Counted from the first letter of the stretch, positions 19,209 to 29,143 are shown. The stretch is DNA of 64,000 nucleotides from Photobacterium lutimaris (GCF_003025555.1 NZ_PYMH01000003.1:1-64000), one strand, 5' to 3'. Notes: a model not told the origin generated them from the sequence alone. A program made the numbers and translations.

Positions 19209-19682
19209 ATGAAGACGAGTCAGCCATTGGTTCCTTCTTTACTTGACCGACTTATTGATGATGCGCCAGAAGATCTCAGCAATCATTCCCGATCGTATAC
19301 TTGGCGGGATATGCGCCAGAGCGTCCGTCGGGATTTAGAGAATTTGTTGAATGCGAAGATGACGTGGGTTATCTGGCCCAAGTGTTATCCAGAATTGGAT
19401 CGTTCATTACTGGCTTATGGGTTACCTGACTTTTCGGCAATGCCTTTGAGTAGTCAGGATGGCAGGCAAAGACTATGCCGCATTATCGAAGAGACAATAC
19501 AGAAATTTGAACCAAGATTTGCTGATGTCGCAGTCACTGTTGTTGGAGAGTCTGAGCATGTCGATCGGATTTTACGTTTGCGCATCCATGCTTTATTTCA
19601 TGCGACACCGGAAGCTGAGGAGGTGACATTTGATTCTGAAGTCGAGCCTGTCAGTTTAGGTATCCGTATAAGAGAGTCATAA
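19209..19682 (+). CDS. tssE: T6SS baseplate protein TssE (gp25-like)
   Basis: TssE is the gp25-like wedge component that starts sheath polymerisation. The 157-residue product has the N-terminal PSLLDRLIDDAP and the conserved VRRDLENLLNAK and LLAYGLPDFS motifs of the GpW/gp25 family. The ATG at 19209 has a good ribosome site (AGGGGCGG). A longer frame that starts inside tagJ is not used. One base separates it from tssF. Confidence 0.94.
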   Translation: MKTSQPLVPSLLDRLIDDAPEDLSNHSRSYTWRDMRQSVRRDLENLLNAKMTWVIWPKCYPELDRSLLAYGLPDFSAMPLSSQDGRQRLCRIIEETIQKFEPRFADVAVTVVGESEHVDRILRLRIHALFHATPEAEEVTFDSEVEPVSLGIRIRES

Positions 19683-19683
19683 T

Positions 19684-21513
19684 ATGAGCGATGAAATATT
19701 AAAGTATTATAACCGTGAACTGGCTTATATCCGTCATATGGGCGCGGAGTTTTCCAAACGCTATCCGAAAGTCGCCGGTAGGCTGAGACTTGGAGACGAG
19801 CAAGTAGAGGATCCTCATGTTTCACGATTGATAGAAAGCTTTGCATTATTGACTGCGCAAACCCGACGATCCTTGGACGATAGCTTCCCTGAATTAACAG
19901 AGGCACTTTTAGGGCAGCTATATCCTGATTATCATGCGCCAATCCCCTCGATGACCATCATTAAAATGACAACCCAGAACCTGTCGGATAACGGCTTTTT
20001 GCTGCCGAGAGGAAGTGCGGTAGAAAGTCGAGTAAACGGGTTTAAAACGTGTCGTTTTACGACTTGCTATGACACTCAGTTATGGCCTGTTGAAGTCAGC
20101 TCGGCGCTATTCGAAAATGCGCCCTACCAGGCCCCGAGAGCCAATTTTCAAAAGACGGCACAATCCGTGCTGAAGCTAACATTAAGCGGCGAGTTCGATA
20201 ATATTGCATTGCGAGAACTTGGTATTCATCGGTTGCGTTTTTGTTTAAATGGCCAGCCTCAGTTGACATATAGGCTATACCAACTGCTATTTCGATCGGC
20301 GGTAGGTATCGCTATTTCTCCTCGCGATGGAACAGGGAGTTGCCACTACCTACAGTCACGCCATATCGGTGCTGTAGGGTTTGATGAGGCACAAGAAGCT
20401 GTCCCTTATCAGAAAAATATGTTCAGTGGTTACCGATTGCTGGTAGAGCATTTTTTGTTTCCAGAGAAGTTCTTATTTATCGATTTGCAAGACATTGAAC
20501 CAAGCTGGCTCGGAAATAGTCATGAAGTTGATATCTTCATTTATTTTGATAATGGTGATGACTTCTTGCCCAAGCAATTGACAGCAGACAACATTCTTTT
20601 GGGTTGTACGCCAATTGTAAATTTGTTCCAGCAAGATCTTGAACCTATTGCTCTTAAGCCCGCCTATGACGAGTATGTTTTAGTGCCTCGCTATGACGAT
20701 GCTGACATCTCAGAGGTGATCCGAGTACAGAGTGTTGAGGCTTTTGACCACCACAATAACAGTTTCCAATTGGCACCCTTTTATGGCGCAAAGCATGGCA
20801 GCCACCTGGTAGACAATGAAATGTATTGGACAGTTCGGCGCGAGCAAACTGATTGGGCTGGTGGGCACGATGAACCGGGATGTGATACCTATTTAGCTGT
20901 TGTTGACCCGGATGCCAAAGGGATCGAAGTGGAGGAGCATGAACAATGGTTGGTCACGGTGAAAGCGCTTTGTAGCAATCGTAACTTACCTGTTCGCTTG
21001 CCTTATGGAGGTGGGCAGCCTGCCATGTCTGTTGTGAAACGAACGGATGTTTTGAAAGAAGTTCGTTGCTTGCTGGCACCGACGGCCCCTATTCGTCCGC
21101 AGTTGCAGGCAAGTACCCGATGGCAATTTGTAAAGCACCTGACGTTGAACCATTTCTCTGGGGATGATGGTTTAGCAACGCTGAAAGACGTGCTTACGCT
21201 GTATGACTTCGAGCAAACACCGCAAACCAAGGTGTTGATTGAATCACTTATAAAGCTGACGGTAACACCAGCCAGTGCACGGGTAGTACAGAATGGCAGG
21301 GTTGGCTTTTGTCATGGTTCAGACATTGAACTTGAAATTACGGGTGATGAAATGCTTGATACAAGTTTATTTTTCTTCGGCTGTATTTTATCTCAATTTT
21401 TTTCCCAATATACAGCAATCAATAGTTTCACTCGGCTCAGCTTGAAACTAAGGGGACAGTCTCAGTTTTTGCACCATTGGCCGGCAATGGCTGGAGGTAA
21501 ACCGCTGTTGTGA
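19684..21513 (+). CDS. tssF: T6SS baseplate protein TssF
   Basis: TssF (609 residues) is the large wedge protein of the baseplate, the counterpart of phage gp6. It opens with the family signature YYNRELAYIRHMGAEFSKRYP near residue 6, followed by RLRLGDEQVEDPHVSRLIE, and has the usual length. It forms the wedge with TssG, whose GTG start overlaps its TGA by four bases. Confidence 0.96.
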   Translation: MSDEILKYYNRELAYIRHMGAEFSKRYPKVAGRLRLGDEQVEDPHVSRLIESFALLTAQTRRSLDDSFPELTEALLGQLYPDYHAPIPSMTIIKMTTQNLSDNGFLLPRGSAVESRVNGFKTCRFTTCYDTQLWPVEVSSALFENAPYQAPRANFQKTAQSVLKLTLSGEFDNIALRELGIHRLRFCLNGQPQLTYRLYQLLFRSAVGIAISPRDGTGSCHYLQSRHIGAVGFDEAQEAVPYQKNMFSGYRLLVEHFLFPEKFLFIDLQDIEPSWLGNSHEVDIFIYFDNGDDFLPKQLTADNILLGCTPIVNLFQQDLEPIALKPAYDEYVLVPRYDDADISEVIRVQSVEAFDHHNNSFQLAPFYGAKHGSHLVDNEMYWTVRREQTDWAGGHDEPGCDTYLAVVDPDAKGIEVEEHEQWLVTVKALCSNRNLPVRLPYGGGQPAMSVVKRTDVLKEVRCLLAPTAPIRPQLQASTRWQFVKHLTLNHFSGDDGLATLKDVLTLYDFEQTPQTKVLIESLIKLTVTPASARVVQNGRVGFCHGSDIELEITGDEMLDTSLFFFGCILSQFFSQYTAINSFTRLSLKLRGQSQFLHHWPAMAGGKPLL

Positions 21514-22496
21514 ACATATCAAAGATCATTAAGCAGCTAGACAAGCGTGACTTTTATAAAACAGTTTTTGGGTTGCAATATTTTATTACTCGAACACCTC
21601 ATTCAAGCGAAGTGGGTACAGATGCGCTGCCTGGAAATGAACGTATAAGGTTTAAGGCTGCCCAGCATCTTGGCTACCCCGGCTCTGACATCGAGTCAAT
21701 TCGAGTTAATTCCGGGGCTGACAATATCAAGCGCTTGGAAATCGCGGTGAATTATATGGGGCTAACGGGGCCAAGCTCTGCGCTTCCATCGCATTACACT
21801 GAATTGGTGATGAAACGGTCAAGGTTAAAAGATCTCGCCATTCGCGAGTTTTTTGATTTGTTTAACCATCGATTGATCTCACTGGACTACCGAGCGTGGG
21901 AGAAATATCAGTTTGGTATTCAATATGGCCGAAGTGTTAGCGGGAAAGCATCTCCGATGGATCAGGTTCTCCGTGCTTTGACGGGAGCAAAAAACGATGT
22001 AGATGTTTTTTTTGGTGGCTTATTTGCCATGCAAAATAGGCATGTTAGCGGATTACGCCAAATCCTTGAGTTGCTCTGTGGTTGTGAGATCAATATTAAG
22101 GAGTTTTCCGGAAAATGGATGACACTAGCAAAGACAGAGCAAACCCGATTGGGCGCCGCTTCCCAGCCTGAAGGGCAGCATGCCCAGCTTGGGAAAAGCA
22201 CGATAATTGGTAAAAAGGTGTGGGACTTGTCCTCCGCCATTGATATTGAACTTTGCGTGAGCGATAGCAACAAGGCGGCTGAGTTGATGAATGAAAGTGG
22301 GCTGCTTTCGGTTTTGAAGCAAGTTGCTGGCCATTATGTCCCGCTTTCTGTCACCGTGAAATGGCACTTGGCAACCACGTACCGCAATTTACCTGTGATT
22401 AACCTAACGCGTTCGTCTGCTCAGCTTGGTTTTGGTGGAGCGCTGATGATGCGACGTGATTTTATTGATGAAAAGATAATTATTCCGATCGGTTGA
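21510..22496 (+). CDS. tssG: T6SS baseplate protein TssG
   Basis: TssG (328 residues) completes the TssF2-TssG wedge. The sequence shows FYKTVFGLQYFI near the start, then RIRFKAAQHLGYPGSDIE and NYMGLTGPSSALPSHYTEL, all family landmarks. Translation starts at a GTG overlapping the tssF stop (GTGA), so the two are probably coupled. ClpV follows 31 bp downstream. Confidence 0.96.
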   Translation: MNISKIIKQLDKRDFYKTVFGLQYFITRTPHSSEVGTDALPGNERIRFKAAQHLGYPGSDIESIRVNSGADNIKRLEIAVNYMGLTGPSSALPSHYTELVMKRSRLKDLAIREFFDLFNHRLISLDYRAWEKYQFGIQYGRSVSGKASPMDQVLRALTGAKNDVDVFFGGLFAMQNRHVSGLRQILELLCGCEINIKEFSGKWMTLAKTEQTRLGAASQPEGQHAQLGKSTIIGKKVWDLSSAIDIELCVSDSNKAAELMNESGLLSVLKQVAGHYVPLSVTVKWHLATTYRNLPVINLTRSSAQLGFGGALMMRRDFIDEKIIIPIG

Positions 22497-22527
22497 AGTG
22501 TATTAATACAAATAAAGGGAACATGGC

Positions 22528-25164
22528 ATGTCAACAATGACGTTGAAGTCTTTAGTAGATAAATTAGCGCCTGACGGTAAAAGTACGTTAGAAGCAGCTG
22601 CTGCACTCTGTAATAGCCGCAGTCATTTTAGTGTGGAAATCTTGCACTGGCTATGCGTGTTGGCAGATGAGCCAGCAGGGGACCTATCATTGATCGCTGG
22701 TAGCTTCGACATTAATTTGTCAGAGATCAAAGCGGAATTGCATCAGGGATTGGAACAGTTAAATACAGGTAATAGTTCAACGCCTGGGCTCTCACCCAGT
22801 ATTGTCACCTTGTTGCAATCGGCGTGGATGGCAGCAACCATTGAATTTAATGACTACAAAATCGATACCGTACATATTCTATATGCGTTATTAAAAGATG
22901 AGAGTATTGGCAGTGCTGTAGTACGAGATATTCGGCAGTTAGGTAAACTTGACGCTTCCCAATTGCTTGTGGCATGGCCCGCTCTTGCGCAACAAGCAGG
23001 ACAGCAAGCATCTTCAGTCTCTGAGTCTGCAAGTGTTCCAGAAAATCGGGCACAGCAGGCACTAGCACAATTTACGATAGATTTAACACAGCAGGCTAGA
23101 GATGGTGATATTGACCCTATATTGGGCAGGGATAGTGAAATTCGCCAGATGATTGATATTCTTACCCGGCGGCGGCAGAACAACCCAATCCTTACCGGTG
23201 AAGCCGGGGTTGGAAAGACAGCGGTTGTCGAAGGTCTTGCACAGCGCATTGTGCAGGGAGATGTCCCAGATATCCTCAAAAATATATCAATACGGACTTT
23301 GGATCTGGCCCTGCTTCAAGCTGGTGCTGGGATGAAGGGCGAATTTGAAAACCGTCTTAAAAGCCTGATAAAAGAAGTCAAATCATCACCGATACCGATC
23401 ATTCTTTTTATCGATGAAGCCCATACGATGATAGGCAGTGGCGGCCAGGCCGGTCAGAATGACGCGGCAAATCTACTAAAGCCTGCGCTGGCCCGTGGGG
23501 AGCTGCGTACGATTGCTGCGACGACTTGGGCTGAATATAAAAAGTATTTCGAAAAAGATGCAGCACTTACCCGCCGCTTCCAGGTGGTTAAAGTCGAGGA
23601 GCCGGATGAGGATACAGCGGTTGTCATGCTGCGCGGTTTGCTGCCTGTTATGGAGCGCCACCATAAAGTGACAATTACCGATAAGGCACTGCAGGCTGCA
23701 GTAAGGCTATCCCACCGTTATATCAACGGACGCCAGTTACCGGACAAAGCTGTCGGCTTACTGGATACAGCTTGTGCTCGCGTTGCAATGAGTCAGGTGA
23801 GTATTCCGGGTAGGGTCGAAGATTTGAGACGCCATCGCCAGCAAATTGAGGATGAGATGGCAGTGCTGACCAAGGAAGAGCTCACAGGGAGCGAACATGG
23901 TCAAAGGTTAGCAACGCTGACTGATCAACTTAAACTGGTAGAAGCAAAATTGGCTTCAATAGAGGCTGTATGGCGAGATGAGGTAAACCTTGTCGGAGAA
24001 GCTAAGGGGTTGGTCGAAAATCTTGCTGACGTTTTTGAAAATTCGGTTAAAAACGCAACAGAGGAAAGCGGAGAGGGGCGGCAACAGCTTAAGCTGATTA
24101 AGTCGCAATTGGCAGAAAATACCGAACCGATGGTCCATCTACAAGTCGATGAACAGTTGGTATCAGAAGTTATTTCTGACTGGACAGGAATACCGTTAGG
24201 GCGGATGCAAAACGATGAAATAGAAACAATTCTCACGCTGGGGCAACGATTGAAAGAGCGTGTGATAGGCCAAGATCACGCAATGGATCAAATAGCCAGA
24301 GTGGTACAGACTGCTAGAGCGCACTTGAGTGACGAGCGACGCCCTGATGGGGTGTTTATGCTTACTGGGCCTAGCGGTGTCGGAAAAACGGAATCCGCTT
24401 TAGCACTTGCTGAGCAAATCTATGGCAGTGAAGACAATATTACCGTGATTAATATGTCTGAATTTAAAGAAGAGCACAAAGTTTCGTTATTGCTAGGCTC
24501 CCCTCCTGGATATGTTGGTTTTGGGGAAGGCGGTGTGCTTACCGAGGCTGTAAGGCGAAAGCCATATAGTGTTGTTCTACTCGATGAAATGGAAAAAGCA
24601 CATCCTGGTGTTCAGGATATTTTCTATCAGGTTTTTGATAAAGGAACGATCAAAGATGGTGAGGGGCGTGATATAGATTTTAAGAATACGGTCATCATTA
24701 TGACCTCTAATGTTGGTTCTGAATCTACAATGGATTTGTTTGACGATATAGATACGGCTCCATCAATCGATGGGTTAAAAGAGGCTTTGAAAGACGATAT
24801 GCTCGCCACCTTTAAGCCCGCGTTTCTTGGACGATTAAGTGTTATTCCGTTTGTTCCCCTCACGACTGACATTATTGAGAGAATTGTCTCTCTACAGCTT
24901 GATAGAATAGCTCTGAGAATAAAAGAACAATACAGCGCGGATTTATTTTTCTCTGAAGAGGTTATAACGTACCTGAGTAATAATGCCTATGATGATAATA
25001 TAGGGGCAAGAGCAATACAAAATAACTTACAACATATCTTACTACCTTTATTGTCAACAACAATACTAGAAAAAGTCGCAATGCGTGAGAGCTTCGACTT
25101 GGTTTATATTGGTGTTTCTAATGGTATCTACCGAATAGTTTTTGATAGGGCATGTATAGCCTAA
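22528..25164 (+). CDS. clpV: T6SS sheath-recycling ATPase ClpV (TssH)
   Basis: ClpV is the AAA+ unfoldase that disassembles the contracted sheath. The 878-residue protein has an N-terminal helical domain, a first AAA+ module with Walker A GEAGVGKTA (near residue 224) and Walker B ILFIDEAHT, a middle coiled-coil region (about 410-540), and a second AAA+ module with Walker A GPSGVGKTE (near 614) and VLLDEMEKAHP. AAGGGA lies upstream of the ATG. It ends the long operon; a 239-bp gap separates it from hcp. Confidence 0.96.
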   Translation: MSTMTLKSLVDKLAPDGKSTLEAAAALCNSRSHFSVEILHWLCVLADEPAGDLSLIAGSFDINLSEIKAELHQGLEQLNTGNSSTPGLSPSIVTLLQSAWMAATIEFNDYKIDTVHILYALLKDESIGSAVVRDIRQLGKLDASQLLVAWPALAQQAGQQASSVSESASVPENRAQQALAQFTIDLTQQARDGDIDPILGRDSEIRQMIDILTRRRQNNPILTGEAGVGKTAVVEGLAQRIVQGDVPDILKNISIRTLDLALLQAGAGMKGEFENRLKSLIKEVKSSPIPIILFIDEAHTMIGSGGQAGQNDAANLLKPALARGELRTIAATTWAEYKKYFEKDAALTRRFQVVKVEEPDEDTAVVMLRGLLPVMERHHKVTITDKALQAAVRLSHRYINGRQLPDKAVGLLDTACARVAMSQVSIPGRVEDLRRHRQQIEDEMAVLTKEELTGSEHGQRLATLTDQLKLVEAKLASIEAVWRDEVNLVGEAKGLVENLADVFENSVKNATEESGEGRQQLKLIKSQLAENTEPMVHLQVDEQLVSEVISDWTGIPLGRMQNDEIETILTLGQRLKERVIGQDHAMDQIARVVQTARAHLSDERRPDGVFMLTGPSGVGKTESALALAEQIYGSEDNITVINMSEFKEEHKVSLLLGSPPGYVGFGEGGVLTEAVRRKPYSVVLLDEMEKAHPGVQDIFYQVFDKGTIKDGEGRDIDFKNTVIIMTSNVGSESTMDLFDDIDTAPSIDGLKEALKDDMLATFKPAFLGRLSVIPFVPLTTDIIERIVSLQLDRIALRIKEQYSADLFFSEEVITYLSNNAYDDNIGARAIQNNLQHILLPLLSTTILEKVAMRESFDLVYIGVSNGIYRIVFDRACIA

Positions 25165-25328
25165 TATAAAATGCGACGAGATTCATACTCCATACTTGAC
25201 TGAATTAATACCGTGTTTAGTATGTGCGATAATTTACTATCACTTTAACTTTTATTCATCTGTTGAACATAAATATCATCAATGGTGAATTTGTTATAAC
25301 TATTGCCAAAATAAAATTGGTATTTAGT

Positions 25329-25353
25329 AAAGCATCAATATTGTTGATGCTTT
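25329..25353. other. Perfect 10-bp inverted repeat upstream of hcp
   Basis: AAAGCATCAA and TTGATGCTTT flank a 5-nt loop, 50 bp before the hcp start. The following sequence is not a clean T-run, so it is a weak terminator for clpV at best. It could equally be a hairpin in the hcp leader or a dimeric regulator site. The rest of the 25165-25403 gap is AT-rich; a TTGACT at 25196 with TAGTAT 16 nt on is a weak promoter candidate. Confidence 0.5.
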
Positions 25354-25403
25354 GTTTACTCATGCCCATTTAGGGATAATCCGTAATGCTATAGGAGATT
25401 AGC

Positions 25404-25883
25404 ATGCAAGCAAATACCTACCTCAAATATGCAGATATTAAAGGTGAAGCAACAGCAGAACAGTATAAGGATCTCATTACCCTTTTATCTGTTGACTGGA
25501 GTGTCGGTCGTGAAATTACTTCATACACAGGTACCGCCCAAGATCGTGAAGCAAGCTCAACCCGTCTTTATGATATGACGATCACTAAGCTTCAGGATAA
25601 GGCTTCGCCAGACCTTTTCAAGGAAGCGACAATTGGTAAAGGCAAAAAAGCTGTATTCCATATCACTAAGCAAGGTGAAAAAGTAGAAGAAATCATGAAA
25701 ATCGAACTCACTGATGCCATGATCTCAAACTACAGTGTATCAATCCAAGATGATCGTCCTGTCGAAACAATTATCATCTCATATACTGAAATGATGATGA
25801 CAGTAACACCGACAGATGACCAAAATAATGTACAAGCTCCACTTGTTTATGGTTACAGTGGCGTCAAAGGGCAACAAATGTAA
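25404..25883 (+). CDS. hcp: T6SS tail-tube protein Hcp
   Basis: Hcp hexamers form the inner tube that is expelled with its cargo. The 159-residue product has the Hcp fold landmarks ANTYLKYADIKGEA, LYDMTITKLQDKASPDLF and IELTDAMISNYSVS. AGGAGA lies 5 nt before the ATG, a strong site. A hairpin terminator directly after the gene suggests that hcp is made in excess over vgrG, as expected for a tube subunit. Confidence 0.97.
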   Translation: MQANTYLKYADIKGEATAEQYKDLITLLSVDWSVGREITSYTGTAQDREASSTRLYDMTITKLQDKASPDLFKEATIGKGKKAVFHITKQGEKVEEIMKIELTDAMISNYSVSIQDDRPVETIIISYTEMMMTVTPTDDQNNVQAPLVYGYSGVKGQQM

Positions 25884-25897
25884 TCAGCAAGGCCTGT

Positions 25898-25926
25898 TAC
25901 GGGATAGGGAACTATCCCGTACTTTT
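25898..25926 (+). terminator. Hairpin terminator between hcp and vgrG
   Basis: A perfect 10-bp stem (TACGGGATAG / CTATCCCGTA) with a GGAA tetraloop is followed by CTTTT. It starts 15 bp after the hcp stop. Read-through at this point would set the low vgrG to high hcp ratio. Confidence 0.75.
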
Positions 25927-25952
25927 GGGTATTAGCTATGGATAGATAAGCA

Positions 25953-27815
25953 ATGAAGAAAGCAACACAAGATAATAATGTTTTACGGCTAGAGACGCCT
26001 TTAGGAAAGGATGCTTTACATATAACTAAAGCTGAGTTTCGTGAAGGACTTTCTATGCCTTTTTCTATTCAGGCGGACGTTTACTCGAACGGACAATTAG
26101 TTGATCCCAGCGCCATTATCGGTAAAGCTGTGACAATAACATTGCTTTATAATAACAACGGCAATATTTCAAAGCGCTATTTCAACGGTGTTGTTACAAG
26201 ATTACGCTCAACCGGAAGTAGAATGCCAGCGAACAGTGAAGGGGAGTTATACCAAGATTACCTTCTCGAAATTAGTCCTTCATTATTATTTCTGGCTCAT
26301 CGAGTAAACTGTAAAATTTATCAAAAGATAAGTGTTGATGAAATTATAAAGACGATCTTTAGTGAGCATAAAGTAAAAGTACAAAGTGAATTAACGAAAA
26401 CATATCCCATATACGACTATAAAGTCCAATATCATGAAACTGATTTGGCATTCGTTAGTCGTATATTGGAACAAGAAGGTATTTTTTATTTTTTCAAACA
26501 TGATAAAACTGACCACTATCTTGTTCTTGCTGACGATATTACCGCTTACACAGAGTGTCCAGAATCTCAGGTTGCCTTTACAACGGGCAGCCTCTCTGAG
26601 GCGCATATTCATACCTGGACGGGGGGCTTGGATTCTGCACCAGGAAGCAGTGTTAAGCAAGGTTATGACTTCGTCAAGCCTGTTGACAAGCCGCAAGGCC
26701 AACATGTAGACGCAGAGATACATCCACAACAATCAGCGACAGAGGTATTTGAGTACCTTGCCGGCTCTGAATTTATCAACAGGGCGCAAGAGCAGGCCAA
26801 CATTACTCTTGATTCCTTGCAAAGGGATATCGAGCGTTGTAGCGGTGGGAGCAATTGTCGAAGTTTCAGTGCTGGGCAGTACTTTACTTTCAAATCTCAT
26901 GAGGATAGCAGGCTAAAGGGGAAGAGCTTCTTAATCACGCAGCTTCTGTTAGAAGTCACCATCACTAGCCAATCTGGTGCGCAGAAAAGTAGTCATCAAA
27001 CAATTCAAAATAAATTTACGTGTGTGCCCCAAGACACGCTCTATCGTCCTAAGCAGGTAACGCCAAAACCAAAGGTTCACGGTGTCCAGAGTGCTTGCGT
27101 GACAGGTGAAGAAGGCGACGAAATCCATATTGATAAGTATGGTCGAGTAAAAGCCCTATTTCACTGGGATCGTGAGGGCACAAAAGACAGCACCAGCTCG
27201 TGTTGGATCCGAGTTGCGCAAAATTGGGCGGGTAACCGCTGGGGGGCGTTTTTCTTTCCTCGGGTTGGGCAGGAAGTGTTAGTCGAGTTCTTAGACGGCG
27301 ATCCTGACCAGCCAATTATTAGTGGCGCTTTGTATAACGGTGAGCAAATGCCTCCATACGATTTGCCAGGGGAGAAAACAAAAAGTGGAATAAAAACCCG
27401 CTCAACGAAAGAAGGAAGCGACGAAAACTTCAATGAAATACGCTTTGAAGACGATAAAGGCAATGAACTTATTTATATTCATGCTGAAAAAGATCATCAG
27501 TTGGTGATCGAGAATGATTACTTGTCACTGATTGAGAATAACAGCAGTGAAACCATTAAAAATGATAGCCAGTTATTAGTTGAAAATAATTACCAGCAAA
27601 CAGTTAAGAATGACTATATCTTGAAGGTGGATAACAACCAGAGTGAGAAAATCGGTAAAGAGCTTGTGATTGATGCTGGTAGTAAAATTACCCTTAAAGC
27701 GGGGGGAGCGTCAATATCTCTTTCCAGTTCTGGTGCTATCGATATCAAGGGAACCAGCATTAAAGTAAACGGTAGTGCAATTGCCTTGAAGGCAGGTTCG
27801 ATAGCACTTAATTAA
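25953..27815 (+). CDS. vgrG: T6SS spike protein VgrG (TssI)
   Basis: VgrG trimers form the spike on the Hcp tube. The 620-residue protein has the gp27-like N-terminal part (about 1-380, with YDYKVQYHETDLAFVSRILE), the gp5-like OB domain (WDREGTKDSTSSCWIRVAQ, then FFPRVGQEVLVEFLDGDPDQ) and a repetitive C-terminal beta-helix that ends in GSIALN. There is no extra C-terminal toxin domain, so it is a structural VgrG that takes the PAAR cap and Rhs cargo encoded downstream. Confidence 0.97.
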   Translation: MKKATQDNNVLRLETPLGKDALHITKAEFREGLSMPFSIQADVYSNGQLVDPSAIIGKAVTITLLYNNNGNISKRYFNGVVTRLRSTGSRMPANSEGELYQDYLLEISPSLLFLAHRVNCKIYQKISVDEIIKTIFSEHKVKVQSELTKTYPIYDYKVQYHETDLAFVSRILEQEGIFYFFKHDKTDHYLVLADDITAYTECPESQVAFTTGSLSEAHIHTWTGGLDSAPGSSVKQGYDFVKPVDKPQGQHVDAEIHPQQSATEVFEYLAGSEFINRAQEQANITLDSLQRDIERCSGGSNCRSFSAGQYFTFKSHEDSRLKGKSFLITQLLLEVTITSQSGAQKSSHQTIQNKFTCVPQDTLYRPKQVTPKPKVHGVQSACVTGEEGDEIHIDKYGRVKALFHWDREGTKDSTSSCWIRVAQNWAGNRWGAFFFPRVGQEVLVEFLDGDPDQPIISGALYNGEQMPPYDLPGEKTKSGIKTRSTKEGSDENFNEIRFEDDKGNELIYIHAEKDHQLVIENDYLSLIENNSSETIKNDSQLLVENNYQQTVKNDYILKVDNNQSEKIGKELVIDAGSKITLKAGGASISLSSSGAIDIKGTSIKVNGSAIALKAGSIALN

Positions 27816-27902
27816 ATCGATTTGAACTATTTGTTTTTAATTATATTGGTTCTGAACTATACGGAGAGCTGACTGGATTGTTAAATCGGCAGCACAGTAA
27901 AT

Positions 27903-28190
27903 ATGGGCAAACCCGCAGCCACGATTAGTTGTTTTCATACCTGTCCAAAAAGGACAGGGAAGATCCCACATGTTGGTGGACCTGTAGCCGCAGGCTCAGG
28001 AAACGTTTTTATCGGCGGCATACCCGCCGCACGTAAAGGGGATATGGCCGTCTGCATTGGTCCCCCCGATAGCATTAAAGGTGGTTCGTCAACGGTAATG
28101 ATAAACGGCAAACCAGCGGCTCGAATGGGTGATGCAACCAGCCATAATGGTAAAATTGTTGCTGGTAACCCAACGGTCACTATAGGGTGA
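27903..28190 (+). CDS. PAAR-domain spike tip protein
   Basis: The 95-residue protein is a free-standing PAAR cone that sharpens the VgrG tip. It shows the repeated PAARKGD and PAARMGD elements, GKPAATIS near the start and a terminal GKIVAGNPTVTIG. Cys and His residues (CFHTCPK, DMAVCIGPPD) fit the zinc site. The separate PAAR gene explains why the Rhs protein downstream lacks an N-terminal PAAR domain. Confidence 0.93.
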   Translation: MGKPAATISCFHTCPKRTGKIPHVGGPVAAGSGNVFIGGIPAARKGDMAVCIGPPDSIKGGSSTVMINGKPAARMGDATSHNGKIVAGNPTVTIG

Positions 28191-28195
28191 GTGTG

Positions 28196-29143
28196 ATGTC
28201 GTTGGAAGTTGATATCCATTATATACAAATAGGCGATTGCTCATCTTCTGCTATTGCTCTCGGCTTAAGTCAAGACAAGCGGTTGATGCCTAAGCTTATT
28301 AATCCAACCGGCAATATTGAATACCATGCTCTACCTATTATTGATTGTCATGGCTTACCTTATCAGCAAAGGTTGTTATCCATTCTGGAGCAAGTCTATC
28401 CAAAGCTCGGTGAGGATTGGTTGTCCGCTCCAGTTTGTATATTGATGCCTCATTACGGAGATATTGAACCATCATCTCATCATGCACTTTTTGCCTCTTA
28501 TTGTGATTTTTTACCGTCATTGGTAAAGCATCCGAATTGCTATTTGTTTCCATATGGAAGAAGTGCGTTGCTATTGGCATGGCGGAAAATTGAAACACTC
28601 CTCAACAATGATCAATTTCCTGATGTATGGGTGCTTGCAATAGATAGTGATCCTCGGCTGAGTACATTTCTTGGCGAGGAAAGCCAGCGATTGGCGGAAC
28701 CTTCAGCTGGTGGTGTCGCATCTGATAGTGTCATTCTTGCCCGTTTCCGAAAAAATGAATCTGGTTTGAAACGTCATTGGTTCTCTTATGAAGTACAAAC
28801 GAATAGTGCATCAGGTGGCAGCGCCGTAGAGGCACTATTCAGGCGTTATCAGCAGGTGTGTAAACAGCCGGTTTTTCAGTTTTATGCGCCCTTTAATGGC
28901 ACAGCGTGTTTAGCTGACGAGTGGGTAACCGCTTATCACCGGCTTGCTCCATGGGTCGGAACACAAACTCAAGTTGTGATGAGCGGCGTTTTGTCAGGGG
29001 AATTGGGGGCTTGTACCGGATTGTATAACCTCCTTCATCTATATGCCCGTTACCAGAGCGGGGAATTTTTATATAGCACCTTGCAATTAGAAATCTCTGA
29101 ACAGTTGTTTCGGGGCGCGGCCATGTATACCTGGCATAACTAG
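28196..29143 (+). CDS. Thiolase/ketosynthase-fold T6SS accessory protein (probable effector adaptor)
   Basis: The 315-residue protein lies between PAAR and Rhs. The end carries SGELGACTGLYNLLHLYARY, which resembles the GHxLGAAGA-type C-terminal element of beta-ketoacyl synthases. GGVASDSVILARF resembles their GEGA-type loop, and VLAIDSDPRL sits where the second half of the fold begins. I see no catalytic Cys-His-His set, so it is unlikely to be an active ketosynthase. Thiolase-like proteins are a known class encoded beside some T6SS effectors and thought to help load them, which is the inferred job here. The ATG at 28196 is preceded by AGGGTG; a GTG at 28187 overlaps the PAAR stop. Confidence 0.65.
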   Translation: MSLEVDIHYIQIGDCSSSAIALGLSQDKRLMPKLINPTGNIEYHALPIIDCHGLPYQQRLLSILEQVYPKLGEDWLSAPVCILMPHYGDIEPSSHHALFASYCDFLPSLVKHPNCYLFPYGRSALLLAWRKIETLLNNDQFPDVWVLAIDSDPRLSTFLGEESQRLAEPSAGGVASDSVILARFRKNESGLKRHWFSYEVQTNSASGGSAVEALFRRYQQVCKQPVFQFYAPFNGTACLADEWVTAYHRLAPWVGTQTQVVMSGVLSGELGACTGLYNLLHLYARYQSGEFLYSTLQLEISEQLFRGAAMYTWHN

